Shown: positions 8,908-17,432, counted from the first letter of the stretch. The stretch is 64,000 nt of DNA from Mesorhizobium sp. LHD-90 (GCF_030929505.1 NZ_JAVFVV010000012.1:150770-214769), one strand, 5' to 3'. A program made the numbers and translations. The notes: generated by a model not told the origin, from the sequence alone.

Positions 8908-10182
8908 CTATTTGGCGTTCTCTTGGACCGACGCGCCGCGCTGTTGTTGCTCTAGGAAATGCCGGTCTATTTCCGGCAGAGGTCCACCATACAGTGTCGC
9001 CTCGAAAGCGCGCAGACGTTTGTAGATAGAGATCAATTCGACGATTGTCGGCCAGGCATTAACCAAATACTGGAACGAGCTTGAAACTTGGCCGAACGCG
9101 GTCAATATCTGCTGCCAGATGCCCAAGGTAATCTTTCCAGCGGCGATTGTCGGGATTAGGAGAACACTGATGAAAATCGCATTTACCTGACCAAAGCTAG
9201 ATCGAACAACATTAAAATACCCGTAATGAAAATAAAGATTGAAGTAGTTTCTTCGAACATTCGCAAACAATTCCCTAGCTGTCTCTGGTCGAGCTCGATC
9301 GGCGTGATCTTCACCATAGACTAACTCCTTTCGATATGCCGCCTCCACTCTTTGGTTTTTAAACTCAAGACCCGGAAGTTTGATACCGGCCATCGCAAGC
9401 AAAGCAGTTCCGAAGATCGCCCAGAGAAGCGCGGCCACGACAAGCGAATAAGGTATCGAACCAACAACAGGCAACTCGGTGATATGCGCCGACAAACCAG
9501 CCAACACAGGAAGAAACGCGATCAATGTTAAAATAGAATCCGCAAACGCAACCCCCAAACCTTCCACTGTTGTCGAAAACCGCATGGTGTCTTCCTGGAC
9601 ACGTTGCGACGCGCCTTCAATGTGACGGAGCCGGTCCCAGTTGGCCATGTAGAATTCATTCATCGCCGTGCGCCAACGAAAGATATAGTGACTGACTACG
9701 AAGCGAGTCACCACGAAAATGGCGACGCCAAACATTGCCAGCCACATGAAGACGATGGTTAGGCTGTAGAGTTCACTCGGCGAGACAGAGCCCGGAGTGG
9801 TTATCGCTCGCTGAAAAAGGTCAAAGAACGGCCTTCTCCAATTGTTGATCGCAACATAAATCTCGACATCCAGATACGTTGAAAACAATATGAACGCCGA
9901 CACAAGGATCGACCAGTCCTGCCAAGGATGGGGTGCGAAAAAGCGCCAGAACAAATAGAACGCGGCCAAAAATACTGCAAAATAGATGTAAAACCAGATG
10001 AACGGACCGGACCAGAAAATTGGAAGGCCAAGGATTGGATCCACGCCTGCAGGCGCTGGTGGCATACCAAAAGCTGCGCCCAGTTGCTGTCCGCCAAAGA
10101 ACCAGAACAAAATTCCGAACAGGGTCCAAACGGCCAACGAGATGAAGAACAACTTCGGCCTGGGAAAAAAGGATACAAACAC
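8908..10182 (-). CDS. bacA: SbmA/BacA family peptide transporter
   Basis: SbmA/BacA proteins are inner membrane importers of antimicrobial and nodule-specific peptides and affect very-long-chain fatty acid modification of lipid A. In rhizobia they are needed for chronic infection of IRLC legumes. The protein has the family start [18 protein letters not shown], multiple membrane helices, and conserved [19 protein letters not shown] and [17 protein letters not shown] segments. The GTG at 10182 gives 424 residues, the usual length; an ATG at 10290 would add 36 non-conserved residues. The DNA is markedly more AT-rich than both neighbours (for example 9180-9360), which suggests separate ancestry. 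Confidence 0.9.
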   Translation of the reverse strand: MFVSFFPRPKLFFISLAVWTLFGILFWFFGGQQLGAAFGMPPAPAGVDPILGLPIFWSGPFIWFYIYFAVFLAAFYLFWRFFAPHPWQDWSILVSAFILFSTYLDVEIYVAINNWRRPFFDLFQRAITTPGSVSPSELYSLTIVFMWLAMFGVAIFVVTRFVVSHYIFRWRTAMNEFYMANWDRLRHIEGASQRVQEDTMRFSTTVEGLGVAFADSILTLIAFLPVLAGLSAHITELPVVGSIPYSLVVAALLWAIFGTALLAMAGIKLPGLEFKNQRVEAAYRKELVYGEDHADRARPETARELFANVRRNYFNLYFHYGYFNVVRSSFGQVNAIFISVLLIPTIAAGKITLGIWQQILTAFGQVSSSFQYLVNAWPTIVELISIYKRLRAFEATLYGGPLPEIDRHFLEQQQRGASVQENAK

Positions 10183-10347
10183 GTCAGCGAAATCCTTGCC
10201 GGAGGCGCCAGGGCGCGGTGGATCAGGCCGGCATGAAGTCACACTTCGCCGTCGAAGGAAATGCGCACATGCCGCCGCCGGCCGGCACATTGCCGTGAAT
10301 CATGGCGATTTTGGCACGCTATCGGAACCAAGCGCTATCAGCGGACC

Positions 10348-10398
10348 AGGGTGTGTTGAGATTCAGATGATGTCGGCCTGACCTGAATCTCACACCCT
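10348..10398. repeat. Inverted repeat between the small gene and bacA
   Basis: The left arm (10348-10366) and right arm (10383-10398) are complementary apart from a 3-base bulge, with a 16-base loop. The right arm overlaps the stop codon of the 67-residue ORF. There is no T run, so it may be an attenuator, an mRNA-stability hairpin or a dispersed palindromic repeat rather than a classical terminator. Confidence 0.5.
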
Positions 10399-10600
10399 AA
10401 TGCAGCGCCTCAAGCCCCTTCGGCTCCGCCGGCAGCCGGTAGCAGCGATTGAACGGCAGGTCGGCGAGTTCGCGCGGCGACATCGCCGCGATGTCCGGAT
10501 GCGTCAGCGGATCGCGCCACCAGGTCTGGCTTTCGGAGGGCGCATCCGCCGGCTCGAACAGCACCTGGCCGACCGCTTCGACGATTGAGAGAAACTTCAT
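10397..10600 (-). CDS. Small conserved-type hypothetical protein (67 aa)
   Basis: I do not recognise a family. The ATG at 10600 has an AGGAGAG ribosome-binding site 6-8 bases upstream, and codon use matches a real gene. The protein (MKFLSIVEAVGQVLFEPADA...) has a hydrophobic first turn and then a polar part with WWRDPLTHPDIAAMSPREL. No signal peptide or membrane helix is clear. It is divergent from the LysR gene with a 100-base gap, so it is a likely target of that regulator. Confidence 0.65.
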   Translation of the reverse strand: MKFLSIVEAVGQVLFEPADAPSESQTWWRDPLTHPDIAAMSPRELADLPFNRCYRLPAEPKGLEALH

Positions 10601-10700
10601 ATTCGCTCTCCTTTTCGTTTCTCGATGATGGTATTTTGGGCCGATCCGTGCTCCTTTCAATCAAGAAAGCCAGCGCCCTTGGATTAGAAAAACTAAACTC

Positions 10701-11612
10701 ATGAAACTCAACACGGTGCATCTGAACGGCCTGCGCGCGGTGGAAGCCGTGGCGCGGCTGGGCTCGCTGCAGAAGGCTGCGGAAGAGCTCGGGGTGTCGC
10801 CAAGCGCCGTCAGCCAGCAGGTGGGGCGAACGGAGGCGCAGATCGGCCAGGTGGTTTTCGACCGGACGTCCTCGGGGCTTCAGCCGACCGGTTTTGGAAA
10901 AGAGTTCACCGGAAAACTGTCTTCCGGATTCCGCGAACTGGAGGGCGCGGTGGCGATGGCCGAGCGGGCGAAAACCTGCGTGCTCGCCGTCTCGGTCGCG
11001 CCGGCATTCGCCTCGAAATGGCTTTTGCCGAGACTTTCCAAGCACTTCACCCTCTATCCCGAAGTGTTTCTGCGGATCGACGCCTCGACAAAACTGGCCG
11101 ATCTGGACCATTCGGACATCGATATCGCGATCCGGATGGGGGATGGAAAGTGGCCCAGGGTGCGCACCGAGTTGCTGATCGCGCAGGAGATCTTTCCGGT
11201 GTGTTCGCCGGCGGTGGCCGAGACGCTGAAGCGGCCCGCCGACCTGGCGAAGACCTGGGAGATCATCGACGAAAGCTCGATGTTTTCATGGAATCAATGG
11301 TTTAGCGCAGCAGGCGTCGAGCCGGTCAGGATGCTGCCGGGCGCGAGATTCACCGATCCGATGCTCTGCCTCGATTCGGCGATCGCCGGCCACGGGGTGA
11401 CCTTGGCTTGGCAATTGCTCGCCGCCGACGCCATGGCTGATGGCAGGCTGGTGGCGCCCTTCGGCGTGCGGGCGACGAGCGGGCTCGGCTACTGGATGGT
11501 GACGGCGCAGGCCGAGCGCGAACCGAAAAAAGTCAATCAATTCAAAGCCTGGATACGCGGCGAGATCGCCCAGACCATCAACCAGTTCGGCCCGCTGGTC
11601 TGCGCACAATAG
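10701..11612 (+). CDS. LysR-family transcriptional regulator (GcvA-like)
   Basis: The 303-residue protein has an N-terminal winged helix-turn-helix (residues 8-65: LNGLRAVEAVARLGSL, ELGVSPSAVSQQVGRTE) and a periplasmic-binding-protein-like effector domain (about 90-300). The effector-domain pattern (DIDIAIRMGDGKWP, GVTLAWQLLAADAMADGRL) is like GcvA-type regulators. LysR proteins commonly control a divergent neighbour, here the 67-residue ORF that starts 100 bases away. Confidence 0.92.
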   Translation: MKLNTVHLNGLRAVEAVARLGSLQKAAEELGVSPSAVSQQVGRTEAQIGQVVFDRTSSGLQPTGFGKEFTGKLSSGFRELEGAVAMAERAKTCVLAVSVAPAFASKWLLPRLSKHFTLYPEVFLRIDASTKLADLDHSDIDIAIRMGDGKWPRVRTELLIAQEIFPVCSPAVAETLKRPADLAKTWEIIDESSMFSWNQWFSAAGVEPVRMLPGARFTDPMLCLDSAIAGHGVTLAWQLLAADAMADGRLVAPFGVRATSGLGYWMVTAQAEREPKKVNQFKAWIRGEIAQTINQFGPLVCAQ

Positions 11613-11904
11613 GGCGGCAACGGCGCCGCGCGGCACCGTGTGAAGCGCGGAAGATCAAACGTTTTCAACAGGTTATGGCGGAACCACGTGTCCGACCGCG
11701 CGATTCGCTTGATTCGAAGGCGTTTTTCGGGCCGATTCCCTTCACGTTTCGGCACTTCGCCTTCACGGCAGGGCCAAAACGCTTCACGCGTGCGTCTTCG
11801 TTTTTCACTACCCCGCCGTCGTCACATCGTCGCCGCTTTGCGGTGGCGGGATCGGCCCGGGCGACCTATCTATGCCCAGTCCAATCTCGAAGAAGGTTTT
11901 GTCC

Positions 11905-13161
11905 ATGACCTCGCACCCCGGCACGCTTTCCGCCTCGATCGATCCCGAAAAACTCGACCGGCTGGCCGAGGTGGCGGTGAAGGTGGGGCTCCGGCTGCGG
12001 CGCGGACAGGATCTGGTGATGACGGCGCCGGTCGCCGCGCTGCCGCTGGTGCGCAAAATCACGGAGCACGCATACAAGGCCGGCGCCGGGCTGGTGACGC
12101 CGATCTTTTCGGACGAGGAGATCACGCTCGCGCGCTACCGCAACGCCCCCGACGAGAGTTTCGACCGCGCCCCCAACTGGCTCTACGAGGGCATCGCAAA
12201 AGCCTTCGACAACAATGCGGCGCGGCTGGCGATCGTCGGCGAGAACCCGATGCTGCTGTCGGGCGAGGATCCGTCAAAGGTGGCGCGGGCGAACAAGGCC
12301 AACTCGATCGCCTACCAGCCGGCGCTGGAAAAGATCGCCGGCTTCGACATCAACTGGAACATCGTCTCCTATCCGAGCCTGTCGTGGGCGAAGCTGATGT
12401 TTGCCGACGACAGCGAGGACATCGCCGTGGCGAAACTGGCGGACGCCATCTTTGCGGCGTCGCGGGTGGACGCCGGCGACCCGGTTGCCGCCTGGCGCGA
12501 CCACAACGCGGCCCTTGCCGAAAAGAGCAAGTGGCTGAACGGCGAGCGCTTCAGCGCGCTGCATTATACCGGGCCGGGCACCGACCTGACGGTGGGCCTG
12601 GCCGACGGCCACGAATGGCACGGCGGCGCCTCGACCGCCAAGAACGGCATCACTTGCAATCCCAACATCCCGACCGAGGAAGTGTTCACCACGCCGCACG
12701 CGCAGCGCGTCGAAGGATATGTGCGCAGCACAAAACCGCTGTCGCACCAGGGCACGCTGATCGACAACATCGAGGTGCGGTTCGAAAAGGGCCGGATCGT
12801 CGAGGCCAAGGCAACGCGCGGCGAGGAAGTGCTGAAAAAAGTGCTGGACACCGACGAGGGCGCGCGGCGGCTGGGCGAAGTGGCGCTGGTGCCGCATTCC
12901 TCGCCGATCTCGAAAAGCGGGCTCCTGTTCTACAACACGCTGTTCGACGAGAACGCCGCCAGCCACATCGCGCTCGGCCAGTGCTATTCGAAATGTTTTA
13001 TCGGCGGCGACACGATCACGCCCGAACAGATCGCGGCGCAGGGCGGCAACAAGAGCCTTATCCACATCGACTGGATGATCGGCTCGGACAAGATCGACAT
13101 AGACGGTGTGCGCGCCGACGGGTCGAAGGCGCCGGTGATGCGAAAGGGCGAGTGGGTGTAG
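11905..13161 (+). CDS. Aminopeptidase, M29 family
   Basis: M29 (AmpS/PepS/aminopeptidase T) enzymes are cytosolic dinuclear-metal exopeptidases with broad specificity. The 418-residue protein has conserved metal-site regions, including NIPTEEVFTTPH (about residue 255), LGEVALVPHSSPIS and HIDWMIGS near the C-terminus. The ATG at 11905 follows a GAAGAAGG site; an ATG 11 codons upstream has no site. The last 71 bases are repeated, with changes, at 14082-14152 beyond the toxin-antitoxin pair. Confidence 0.92.
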   Translation: MTSHPGTLSASIDPEKLDRLAEVAVKVGLRLRRGQDLVMTAPVAALPLVRKITEHAYKAGAGLVTPIFSDEEITLARYRNAPDESFDRAPNWLYEGIAKAFDNNAARLAIVGENPMLLSGEDPSKVARANKANSIAYQPALEKIAGFDINWNIVSYPSLSWAKLMFADDSEDIAVAKLADAIFAASRVDAGDPVAAWRDHNAALAEKSKWLNGERFSALHYTGPGTDLTVGLADGHEWHGGASTAKNGITCNPNIPTEEVFTTPHAQRVEGYVRSTKPLSHQGTLIDNIEVRFEKGRIVEAKATRGEEVLKKVLDTDEGARRLGEVALVPHSSPISKSGLLFYNTLFDENAASHIALGQCYSKCFIGGDTITPEQIAAQGGNKSLIHIDWMIGSDKIDIDGVRADGSKAPVMRKGEWV

Positions 13162-13239
13162 GGAGGGATGCTCCGAGACGCCGGGCCGCGCTGTCGCGCC
13201 GGTTGACCCGATCAAGGCGAGACTGGCGTAAGCCTCATC

Positions 13240-13734
13240 TCAGTTGGCGGCCGGACGCGCCATCCCCTTGAGGGACAGAACCAGCGTCAGAGGGTTGCCC
13301 TGCAGGGACGAAAAGCCGTACCGCAGGTAGAAAGCTCGCGCTTCTTCGGAAATTGCGTGAACGAGCAGACCGCGAATGCCCAGTATCTCCGCGGCCTGCC
13401 CCGCGCGAAGAACCGCATCTTGCAAAAGGGCCGTGCCGATGCCTTTGCCTTGCCAGTGGCGGTCCACGGCCAGCCGTCCGAGGATTGCCATCGGGATAGG
13501 GTCCGGCATGTTTCTGCGAAAACTGCCGGGCGCAACGGCAAGAGCGAGCGCGCCCGAGGACAGGCAATAGTAGCCGATCACCCTTTCATCGTCGGTCAGC
13601 ACGTAGGTTCGAGACGCGCCGCCCAGTTGGTTGGTCCAGGCGCGACGACGCAACCATTGATCCAAACTCTCCGTGCCGCTGGAAAACGTCTCGAGATCAT
13701 GCGCTTCCGCCAGTGGCGCGGGCGCGGAAAACAT
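13240..13734 (-). CDS. GNAT acetyltransferase toxin (TacT/AtaT type)
   Basis: The 164-residue protein has the GNAT fold signatures: VIGYYCLSSGAL (strands 3-4) and the acetyl-CoA loop AVDRHWQGKGIGTALLQDA (about residues 90-108, R/Q-x-x-G-x-G/A). It ends with the YLRYGFSSL motif of this subgroup. Pairing with a DUF1778 antitoxin marks it as a type II toxin that acetylates aminoacyl-tRNA in characterised relatives. Its start overlaps the antitoxin stop by one base (TGATG). Confidence 0.9.
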   Translation of the reverse strand: MFSAPAPLAEAHDLETFSSGTESLDQWLRRRAWTNQLGGASRTYVLTDDERVIGYYCLSSGALALAVAPGSFRRNMPDPIPMAILGRLAVDRHWQGKGIGTALLQDAVLRAGQAAEILGIRGLLVHAISEEARAFYLRYGFSSLQGNPLTLVLSLKGMARPAAN

Positions 13735-14018
13735 CAGTCAGCCCAAGGTTTTGGCGCATTCATGAGCCGGGCAAACCCCTCCCCGGCGGGCGGGCTGTCG
13801 AGAATCTCCAGATACCGGCGATAGGTGTCTGCATCGACCCTGATCAGGGTCTGGTCGAGAAGCGTATCCTCCGCAGCGCGGTAGGCAGCATCGATCATGA
13901 ACTCGGACCGGCTCTTTCCACGTATGCCCGCCGCGCGGTCGATGAGGGCGCGCATGTCGTCGCGAACACGCAGATTGATTGCGCGTACGTGTTTCGGATG
14001 TGTTGCGCTGTCAGCCAT
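13734..14018 (-). CDS. DUF1778 antitoxin (ribbon-helix-helix)
   Basis: The 94-residue protein has an N-terminal ribbon-helix-helix (AINLRVRDDMRALIDRAAGI, then GKSRSEFMIDAAYRAAEDTLL, residues 13-53) and a C-terminal tail that should wrap the GNAT toxin. It starts at the ATG at 14018. A 19-base palindrome lies 34 bases upstream, where a ribbon-helix-helix repressor would bind. The antitoxin-first order fits TacAT/AtaRT modules. Confidence 0.9.
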   Translation of the reverse strand: MADSATHPKHVRAINLRVRDDMRALIDRAAGIRGKSRSEFMIDAAYRAAEDTLLDQTLIRVDADTYRRYLEILDSPPAGEGFARLMNAPKPWAD

Positions 14019-14051
14019 GGCACGCAGTATAGACGATTTTCCAAGATGTCG

Positions 14052-14070
14052 CGATACACAATGTGTATCG
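14052..14070. promoter_or_regulatory. Probable autoregulatory operator of the DUF1778/GNAT pair
   Basis: A perfect 9-bp inverted repeat, CGATACACA-A-TGTGTATCG, lies 34-52 bases upstream of the antitoxin start. This is the site expected for conditional repression by the antitoxin-toxin complex. Perfect symmetry and position are the evidence. Confidence 0.65.
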
Positions 14071-14081
14071 GACACACGTCT

Positions 14082-14152
14082 AGATCGACACAGACTGCAT
14101 CCGCGCCGACGGGTCGAAGGCGCCGGTGATGCGCAAGGCCGAGTGGGCGTCG
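14082..14152 (+). pseudogene. Diverged second copy of the aminopeptidase 3' end
   Basis: These 71 bases align without gaps to the last 71 bases of the M29 aminopeptidase gene (13091-13161), 62 of 71 identical by eye. The same frame would read a tail like RADGSKAPVMRKAEWA but lacks the stop codon and continues to a TGA near 14188. No other part of the gene is present. It flanks the toxin-antitoxin pair on the side opposite the intact gene, as a direct repeat. Confidence 0.75.
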
Positions 14153-14201
14153 GCGGCCGCCAGCGGAGACGGGCGCCTTTCGGCATGATGACCAGGCTCG
14201 A

Positions 14202-14690
14202 TCAGGCTCCGCGCACGGTGCGGGCAAGCCGTGACAGCAGTTCCACCAGCACTTGCTGTTCGTCACCCGACAGGGCGGCAAACCAGCCGGCGATCGCGGC
14301 ATAGTCTTCGGCGTTGCGATTTTCCCAACCCGGCTGACCCGCCTCCGTCGCCTCCAATCGCCTGACGCGCGCGTCGCGGTCGTCCGAGACGATTTTCAGC
14401 ATGCCCTTCCGCTCCAGCGCCGAAGCGACCTGCTTGGCATTCTGGTGCGTGGTGGACATGGCGGCGGCGACCTCGCCCAATGTCGGCCGGCCACGCATCC
14501 TGACGACGGTCAGCAGGAAGCCCTGCTGGCTGGTCAGCCCTTCTTCCCGGAGGCGCTGGTCGTACAAATAGCGAAGCCGCTGGCCGGTGTAGGAAATCAA
14601 CCGGAAACAGCGCACGGCATCGGCCGCCGAACCGGCGGCGCGGCTCTCTTCGTCGGTAATGTCGGCAAAGGGCTTGATCGGATCCTGCAT
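14202..14690 (-). CDS. MarR-family transcriptional regulator
   Basis: The 162-residue protein has the MarR winged-helix core (about residues 45-115): LTSQQGFLLTVV, LGEVAAAMSTTHQNAKQVASALERKGMLKIVSDDRDARVRRLEATEAG. It is divergent from the glycosyltransferase/methyltransferase pair with a 46-base gap containing a perfect 12-base palindrome. It probably controls both its own gene and that pair. The ligand is unknown. Confidence 0.88.
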   Translation of the reverse strand: MQDPIKPFADITDEESRAAGSAADAVRCFRLISYTGQRLRYLYDQRLREEGLTSQQGFLLTVVRMRGRPTLGEVAAAMSTTHQNAKQVASALERKGMLKIVSDDRDARVRRLEATEAGQPGWENRNAEDYAAIAGWFAALSGDEQQVLVELLSRLARTVRGA

Positions 14691-14694
14691 TTAG

Positions 14695-14706
14695 GTAATA
14701 TATTAC
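14695..14706. promoter_or_regulatory. Candidate MarR operator
   Basis: GTAATATATTAC is a perfect 12-base palindrome in the short divergent region between the MarR gene and the glycosyltransferase. It begins 5 bases from the MarR start and probably overlaps promoter elements of both directions. Confidence 0.6.
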
Positions 14707-14736
14707 ATATCTGCTTGTCACGCAAGGAGCGGCGCC

Positions 14737-16023
14737 ATGATCTGTCTCATGCCGAACTGCGCGTTCATCTCCGAAACCTCGCGCATGATCCAGATCTACA
14801 AGGCGCTCAAGGACCGAGGGGTCGCGGCGCGGATCGCCACGCATGGCGGCATGCATGAAACGCTGCTGAAAGACGAAGGCATCGACTACGACATTATCGG
14901 CCCGCACATGGACGAGGCGCGCAGCCGCCGTTTCCTCCGCGACACGGTGGGCATCGGCGACCCCGGTCAGAGCATGTACGACCCGGACGAAATGCGAACC
15001 TATGTGCTCGCCGAGGTGGAGTATTTTCGGTGTCACGAGGTGCAGGCTGTCGTCATCGGCTTCACCCTGACGACGCTCCTGTCGACGCGGATCGCGGACG
15101 TGCTGCTCGTTACGCAGCATGCGGGATCATATATTCCCCCGCTCTTCGAAAGGGGGATGTTGCCGGCGCCGTCGCGGCCAGTCCAGCCGTTCTTCAACTA
15201 TATCCCGCGCAGCCTTGCGCGGTTCCTGATCAACAAGGCGACGAATACCCCGCGGCTCTATCTCAAGGCTTTCGACGCGCTCTGCGCCGAACTCGGCATC
15301 GCGCGCATACCGAGCTTTCCCGCCCTTCTGTTGGGCGATCTCTCGCTCGTCACCGAAGCGCCGGAAGTCTACGGTGTCAGCGAGGAGGAGATGCGCGCCT
15401 GGCGGCCGTCGGGAAGGGCGTATTGGCCGACGACACGGCTCGAATATACAGGCCCGATCTTCGCCGAATTCGACGCTCTCATCCCGATCGAGGTAGACGA
15501 GGCGCTCGGACGCAAGGGGCCAATCGTCTACGTTGCCATCACCTCCGCGCCCGCCGAACTCGTGCGCAGCGTGGTAAAGGAAGTGGCGGGCACAGGCGCC
15601 GAGGTGATCGTCGCGGCAACCGTCCACGATCTCTCCGATCTCGCCGGTCCCAGGGTCACGGTGGGCGGCATCCTGCCCAGCCAAAAAATCATGCCAAGGG
15701 TCGACCTGCTTGTCTCGGCGGGCGGCCAGGGCAGTTTGCAATGCGCCATGGCGGCCGGCACTCCGGTCATCGGCATCCCGCTGCAGCCCGAGCAGGACGC
15801 CAACGTGCATCTGCTGGAACTCAAGGGTGCGGCAAGGCTGCTGCCCGAGCGCGAGATCGGTCGCGGCAGGCTGGCCGTCCTGGTGCGCGAAATGACCACG
15901 CAGGAAAGTTACCGAACCTCCGCCCGGACAATCCAGGCGGCCTATGCCGGGCGCAACGGCCCGGCGCTCTCGGCGGACGCGATCGCGCGCCATGTCTGCA
16001 ATCGGATGCACCAGGCCGGTTGA
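14737..16023 (+). CDS. UGT-like (GT1/MGT) glycosyltransferase
   Basis: The 428-residue protein has the two-domain GT-B layout of the UDP-glucuronosyl/macrolide glycosyltransferase group. The C-terminal donor-binding region, SAGGQGSLQCAMAAGTPVIGIPLQPEQDANV (starting about residue 328), follows the family pattern of a Gly-rich turn, an acidic helix and the Pro-x4-Gln/Asn donor-sugar motif. The acceptor-side N-terminus is diverged, so the acceptor is unknown. The ATG at 14737 follows AAGGAG. The fused membrane/methyltransferase gene begins 34 bases downstream, so the two are probably co-transcribed and may act on the same small molecule or lipid. Confidence 0.82.
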   Translation: MICLMPNCAFISETSRMIQIYKALKDRGVAARIATHGGMHETLLKDEGIDYDIIGPHMDEARSRRFLRDTVGIGDPGQSMYDPDEMRTYVLAEVEYFRCHEVQAVVIGFTLTTLLSTRIADVLLVTQHAGSYIPPLFERGMLPAPSRPVQPFFNYIPRSLARFLINKATNTPRLYLKAFDALCAELGIARIPSFPALLLGDLSLVTEAPEVYGVSEEEMRAWRPSGRAYWPTTRLEYTGPIFAEFDALIPIEVDEALGRKGPIVYVAITSAPAELVRSVVKEVAGTGAEVIVAATVHDLSDLAGPRVTVGGILPSQKIMPRVDLLVSAGGQGSLQCAMAAGTPVIGIPLQPEQDANVHLLELKGAARLLPEREIGRGRLAVLVREMTTQESYRTSARTIQAAYAGRNGPALSADAIARHVCNRMHQAG

Positions 16024-16057
16024 TACCAGCCACCGACAGTGAAGCGAGGATGCCTCC

Positions 16058-17377
16058 ATGCTCGCCAGGAACATTTTCGGATCGATCAGCCTGGCCGGGC
16101 AATTCAAGAAGTGGTCGGCCACCATCGTTGCGAATGCGGTTTCGACCTATGCCCTCGATACCGTCTGCACGGCCAGCGGCGCCCTGCTGGTGGCGTCCGG
16201 ATTGCTCGCGAGCCTCGATTTCCGCTCCGCCGCTGTCATCCTGGCAATTTCATATCTGCTGTGGGCCGGCGGACTGTCGGCCAGCCTCGGCGCCAACTGG
16301 CGACTGCTGGAGGCGACTGGAACCAGTACGAGCCTTCTCTCCAAACTGGCCTACGATCTTGCCGGACTCCGGACCAGGTGCGCCAGCGTCCGCCGCTTCC
16401 TGAGCGCGGCGGGATATGTGGTGTTCGAACTGGCAAAGGAGTCGCCCTACTACGTAGTAGCCTTCGGGCTCGCTTTCGCCAGCGATTCATTCACCGGTGA
16501 GGAAGCGCTTGTTTTCCTGGCCGGCGCCAATGCCGGCGCCGCGGCTTACGAGTACGGACTTGGCTGGTCGACCTCCATTCTCGTCGGGAAGGCCGGACAG
16601 GCGCAATACGCATCCTTCGAAGAAGAGTGGGCGCCGAGGCAATATCTCGCCGACTACTACAGCACCGTCGATGCCGACGAGAAGAATACAATTGCGTTTT
16701 TCACGGAGGCCGCGCGGCGGATGCCCGCGGGCGAGCCTGTGCTGGTTTTCGGCGCCGGCCCGACGCTTCATCATGCCTTTGCATTGGCAAGGCGAGCCTC
16801 CGAGATCCACATGGGAGACTATCTTCGCTGCAATCTGGATGAGATTTCCCGCTGGATCGGCGGCGAGAAGAGTGCTCACGACTGGCAGGCATTCGTTCGC
16901 TACACACTCCAATGCGAGGGTGGCGAAAACCCCTCCCGGACGGACGTTCTTGCACGTGAGCGCCTTACGCGCGCCAGGATCACCGCCCTGCTGCAAGTCG
17001 ACATCCGCAACGACCGTCCATTGGCAGGCACGCAACGATGCTATGCGGCGGTGCTGAGCGCCTATTGCGTCGACTCGGCGACGGACAATCTCGACGATTG
17101 GCGACATTACATGCGGCGGATCGTCGAACTGGTGCAGCCCGGTGGGACACTTTTTGTCGCGGCTCTCGGCGAAACACGCAGCTACTTCGTGGGCGGGAAG
17201 GTTTTTCCGAGCCCGTCGATCGGCGCGGCCGACATGGAAAGCGTGCTGAAGGATCACTTTCCGCCAGCGGAACTGACGATCAGGACTGTGTCCGTGCCGG
17301 AATGCGCAGCACACGGCTATGCGAGCATCATTCTCGCCGCCGGCCATGACCGAAGGGCAAAGCCCAGACCGGAATAA
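16058..17377 (+). CDS. Membrane domain fused to NNMT/PNMT/TEMT-type methyltransferase
   Basis: The 439-residue protein has two parts. Residues 1 to about 185 contain hydrophobic segments at roughly 33-52, 57-77, 130-144 and 149-165, with no family I recognise. Residues about 190-430 fit the NNMT/PNMT/TEMT class I SAM-dependent N-methyltransferases: an upstream YLADYYS box, SAM motif I VLVFGAGPTLHH (228-239), the acidic MGDY residue at 254, a SAYCVDSATDNLDDW region, PGGTLFVAALGETRSYFVGG and a final HGYASIILAAG strand. That fold methylates amines or thioethers. A GAGGA site precedes the ATG. Tethering of this fold to a membrane domain is unusual. Confidence 0.78.
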   Translation: MLARNIFGSISLAGQFKKWSATIVANAVSTYALDTVCTASGALLVASGLLASLDFRSAAVILAISYLLWAGGLSASLGANWRLLEATGTSTSLLSKLAYDLAGLRTRCASVRRFLSAAGYVVFELAKESPYYVVAFGLAFASDSFTGEEALVFLAGANAGAAAYEYGLGWSTSILVGKAGQAQYASFEEEWAPRQYLADYYSTVDADEKNTIAFFTEAARRMPAGEPVLVFGAGPTLHHAFALARRASEIHMGDYLRCNLDEISRWIGGEKSAHDWQAFVRYTLQCEGGENPSRTDVLARERLTRARITALLQVDIRNDRPLAGTQRCYAAVLSAYCVDSATDNLDDWRHYMRRIVELVQPGGTLFVAALGETRSYFVGGKVFPSPSIGAADMESVLKDHFPPAELTIRTVSVPECAAHGYASIILAAGHDRRAKPRPE

Positions 17378-17432
17378 TGACCGGCGGTCGACTCGGCAAC
17401 GCCCTGGATGGCGCCGATTGGACTAAATCGGT

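Noticed and set aside
11613..11904. Possible small gene between the LysR and aminopeptidase genes
   Set aside because: The short frames here lack a ribosome-binding site and coding bias. I see only promoter-length non-coding DNA.
11640..13271. 543-codon plus-strand ORF over the aminopeptidase gene
   Set aside because: It overlaps the M29 aminopeptidase gene in another frame and has an Arg-rich, low-complexity product typical of shadow frames in GC-rich DNA.
14202..17377. Phage-defence system interpretation of the glycosyltransferase/methyltransferase pair
   Set aside because: The methyltransferase domain is of small-molecule (NNMT) type, not a DNA methylase, and no nuclease, helicase or NTPase partner is present.
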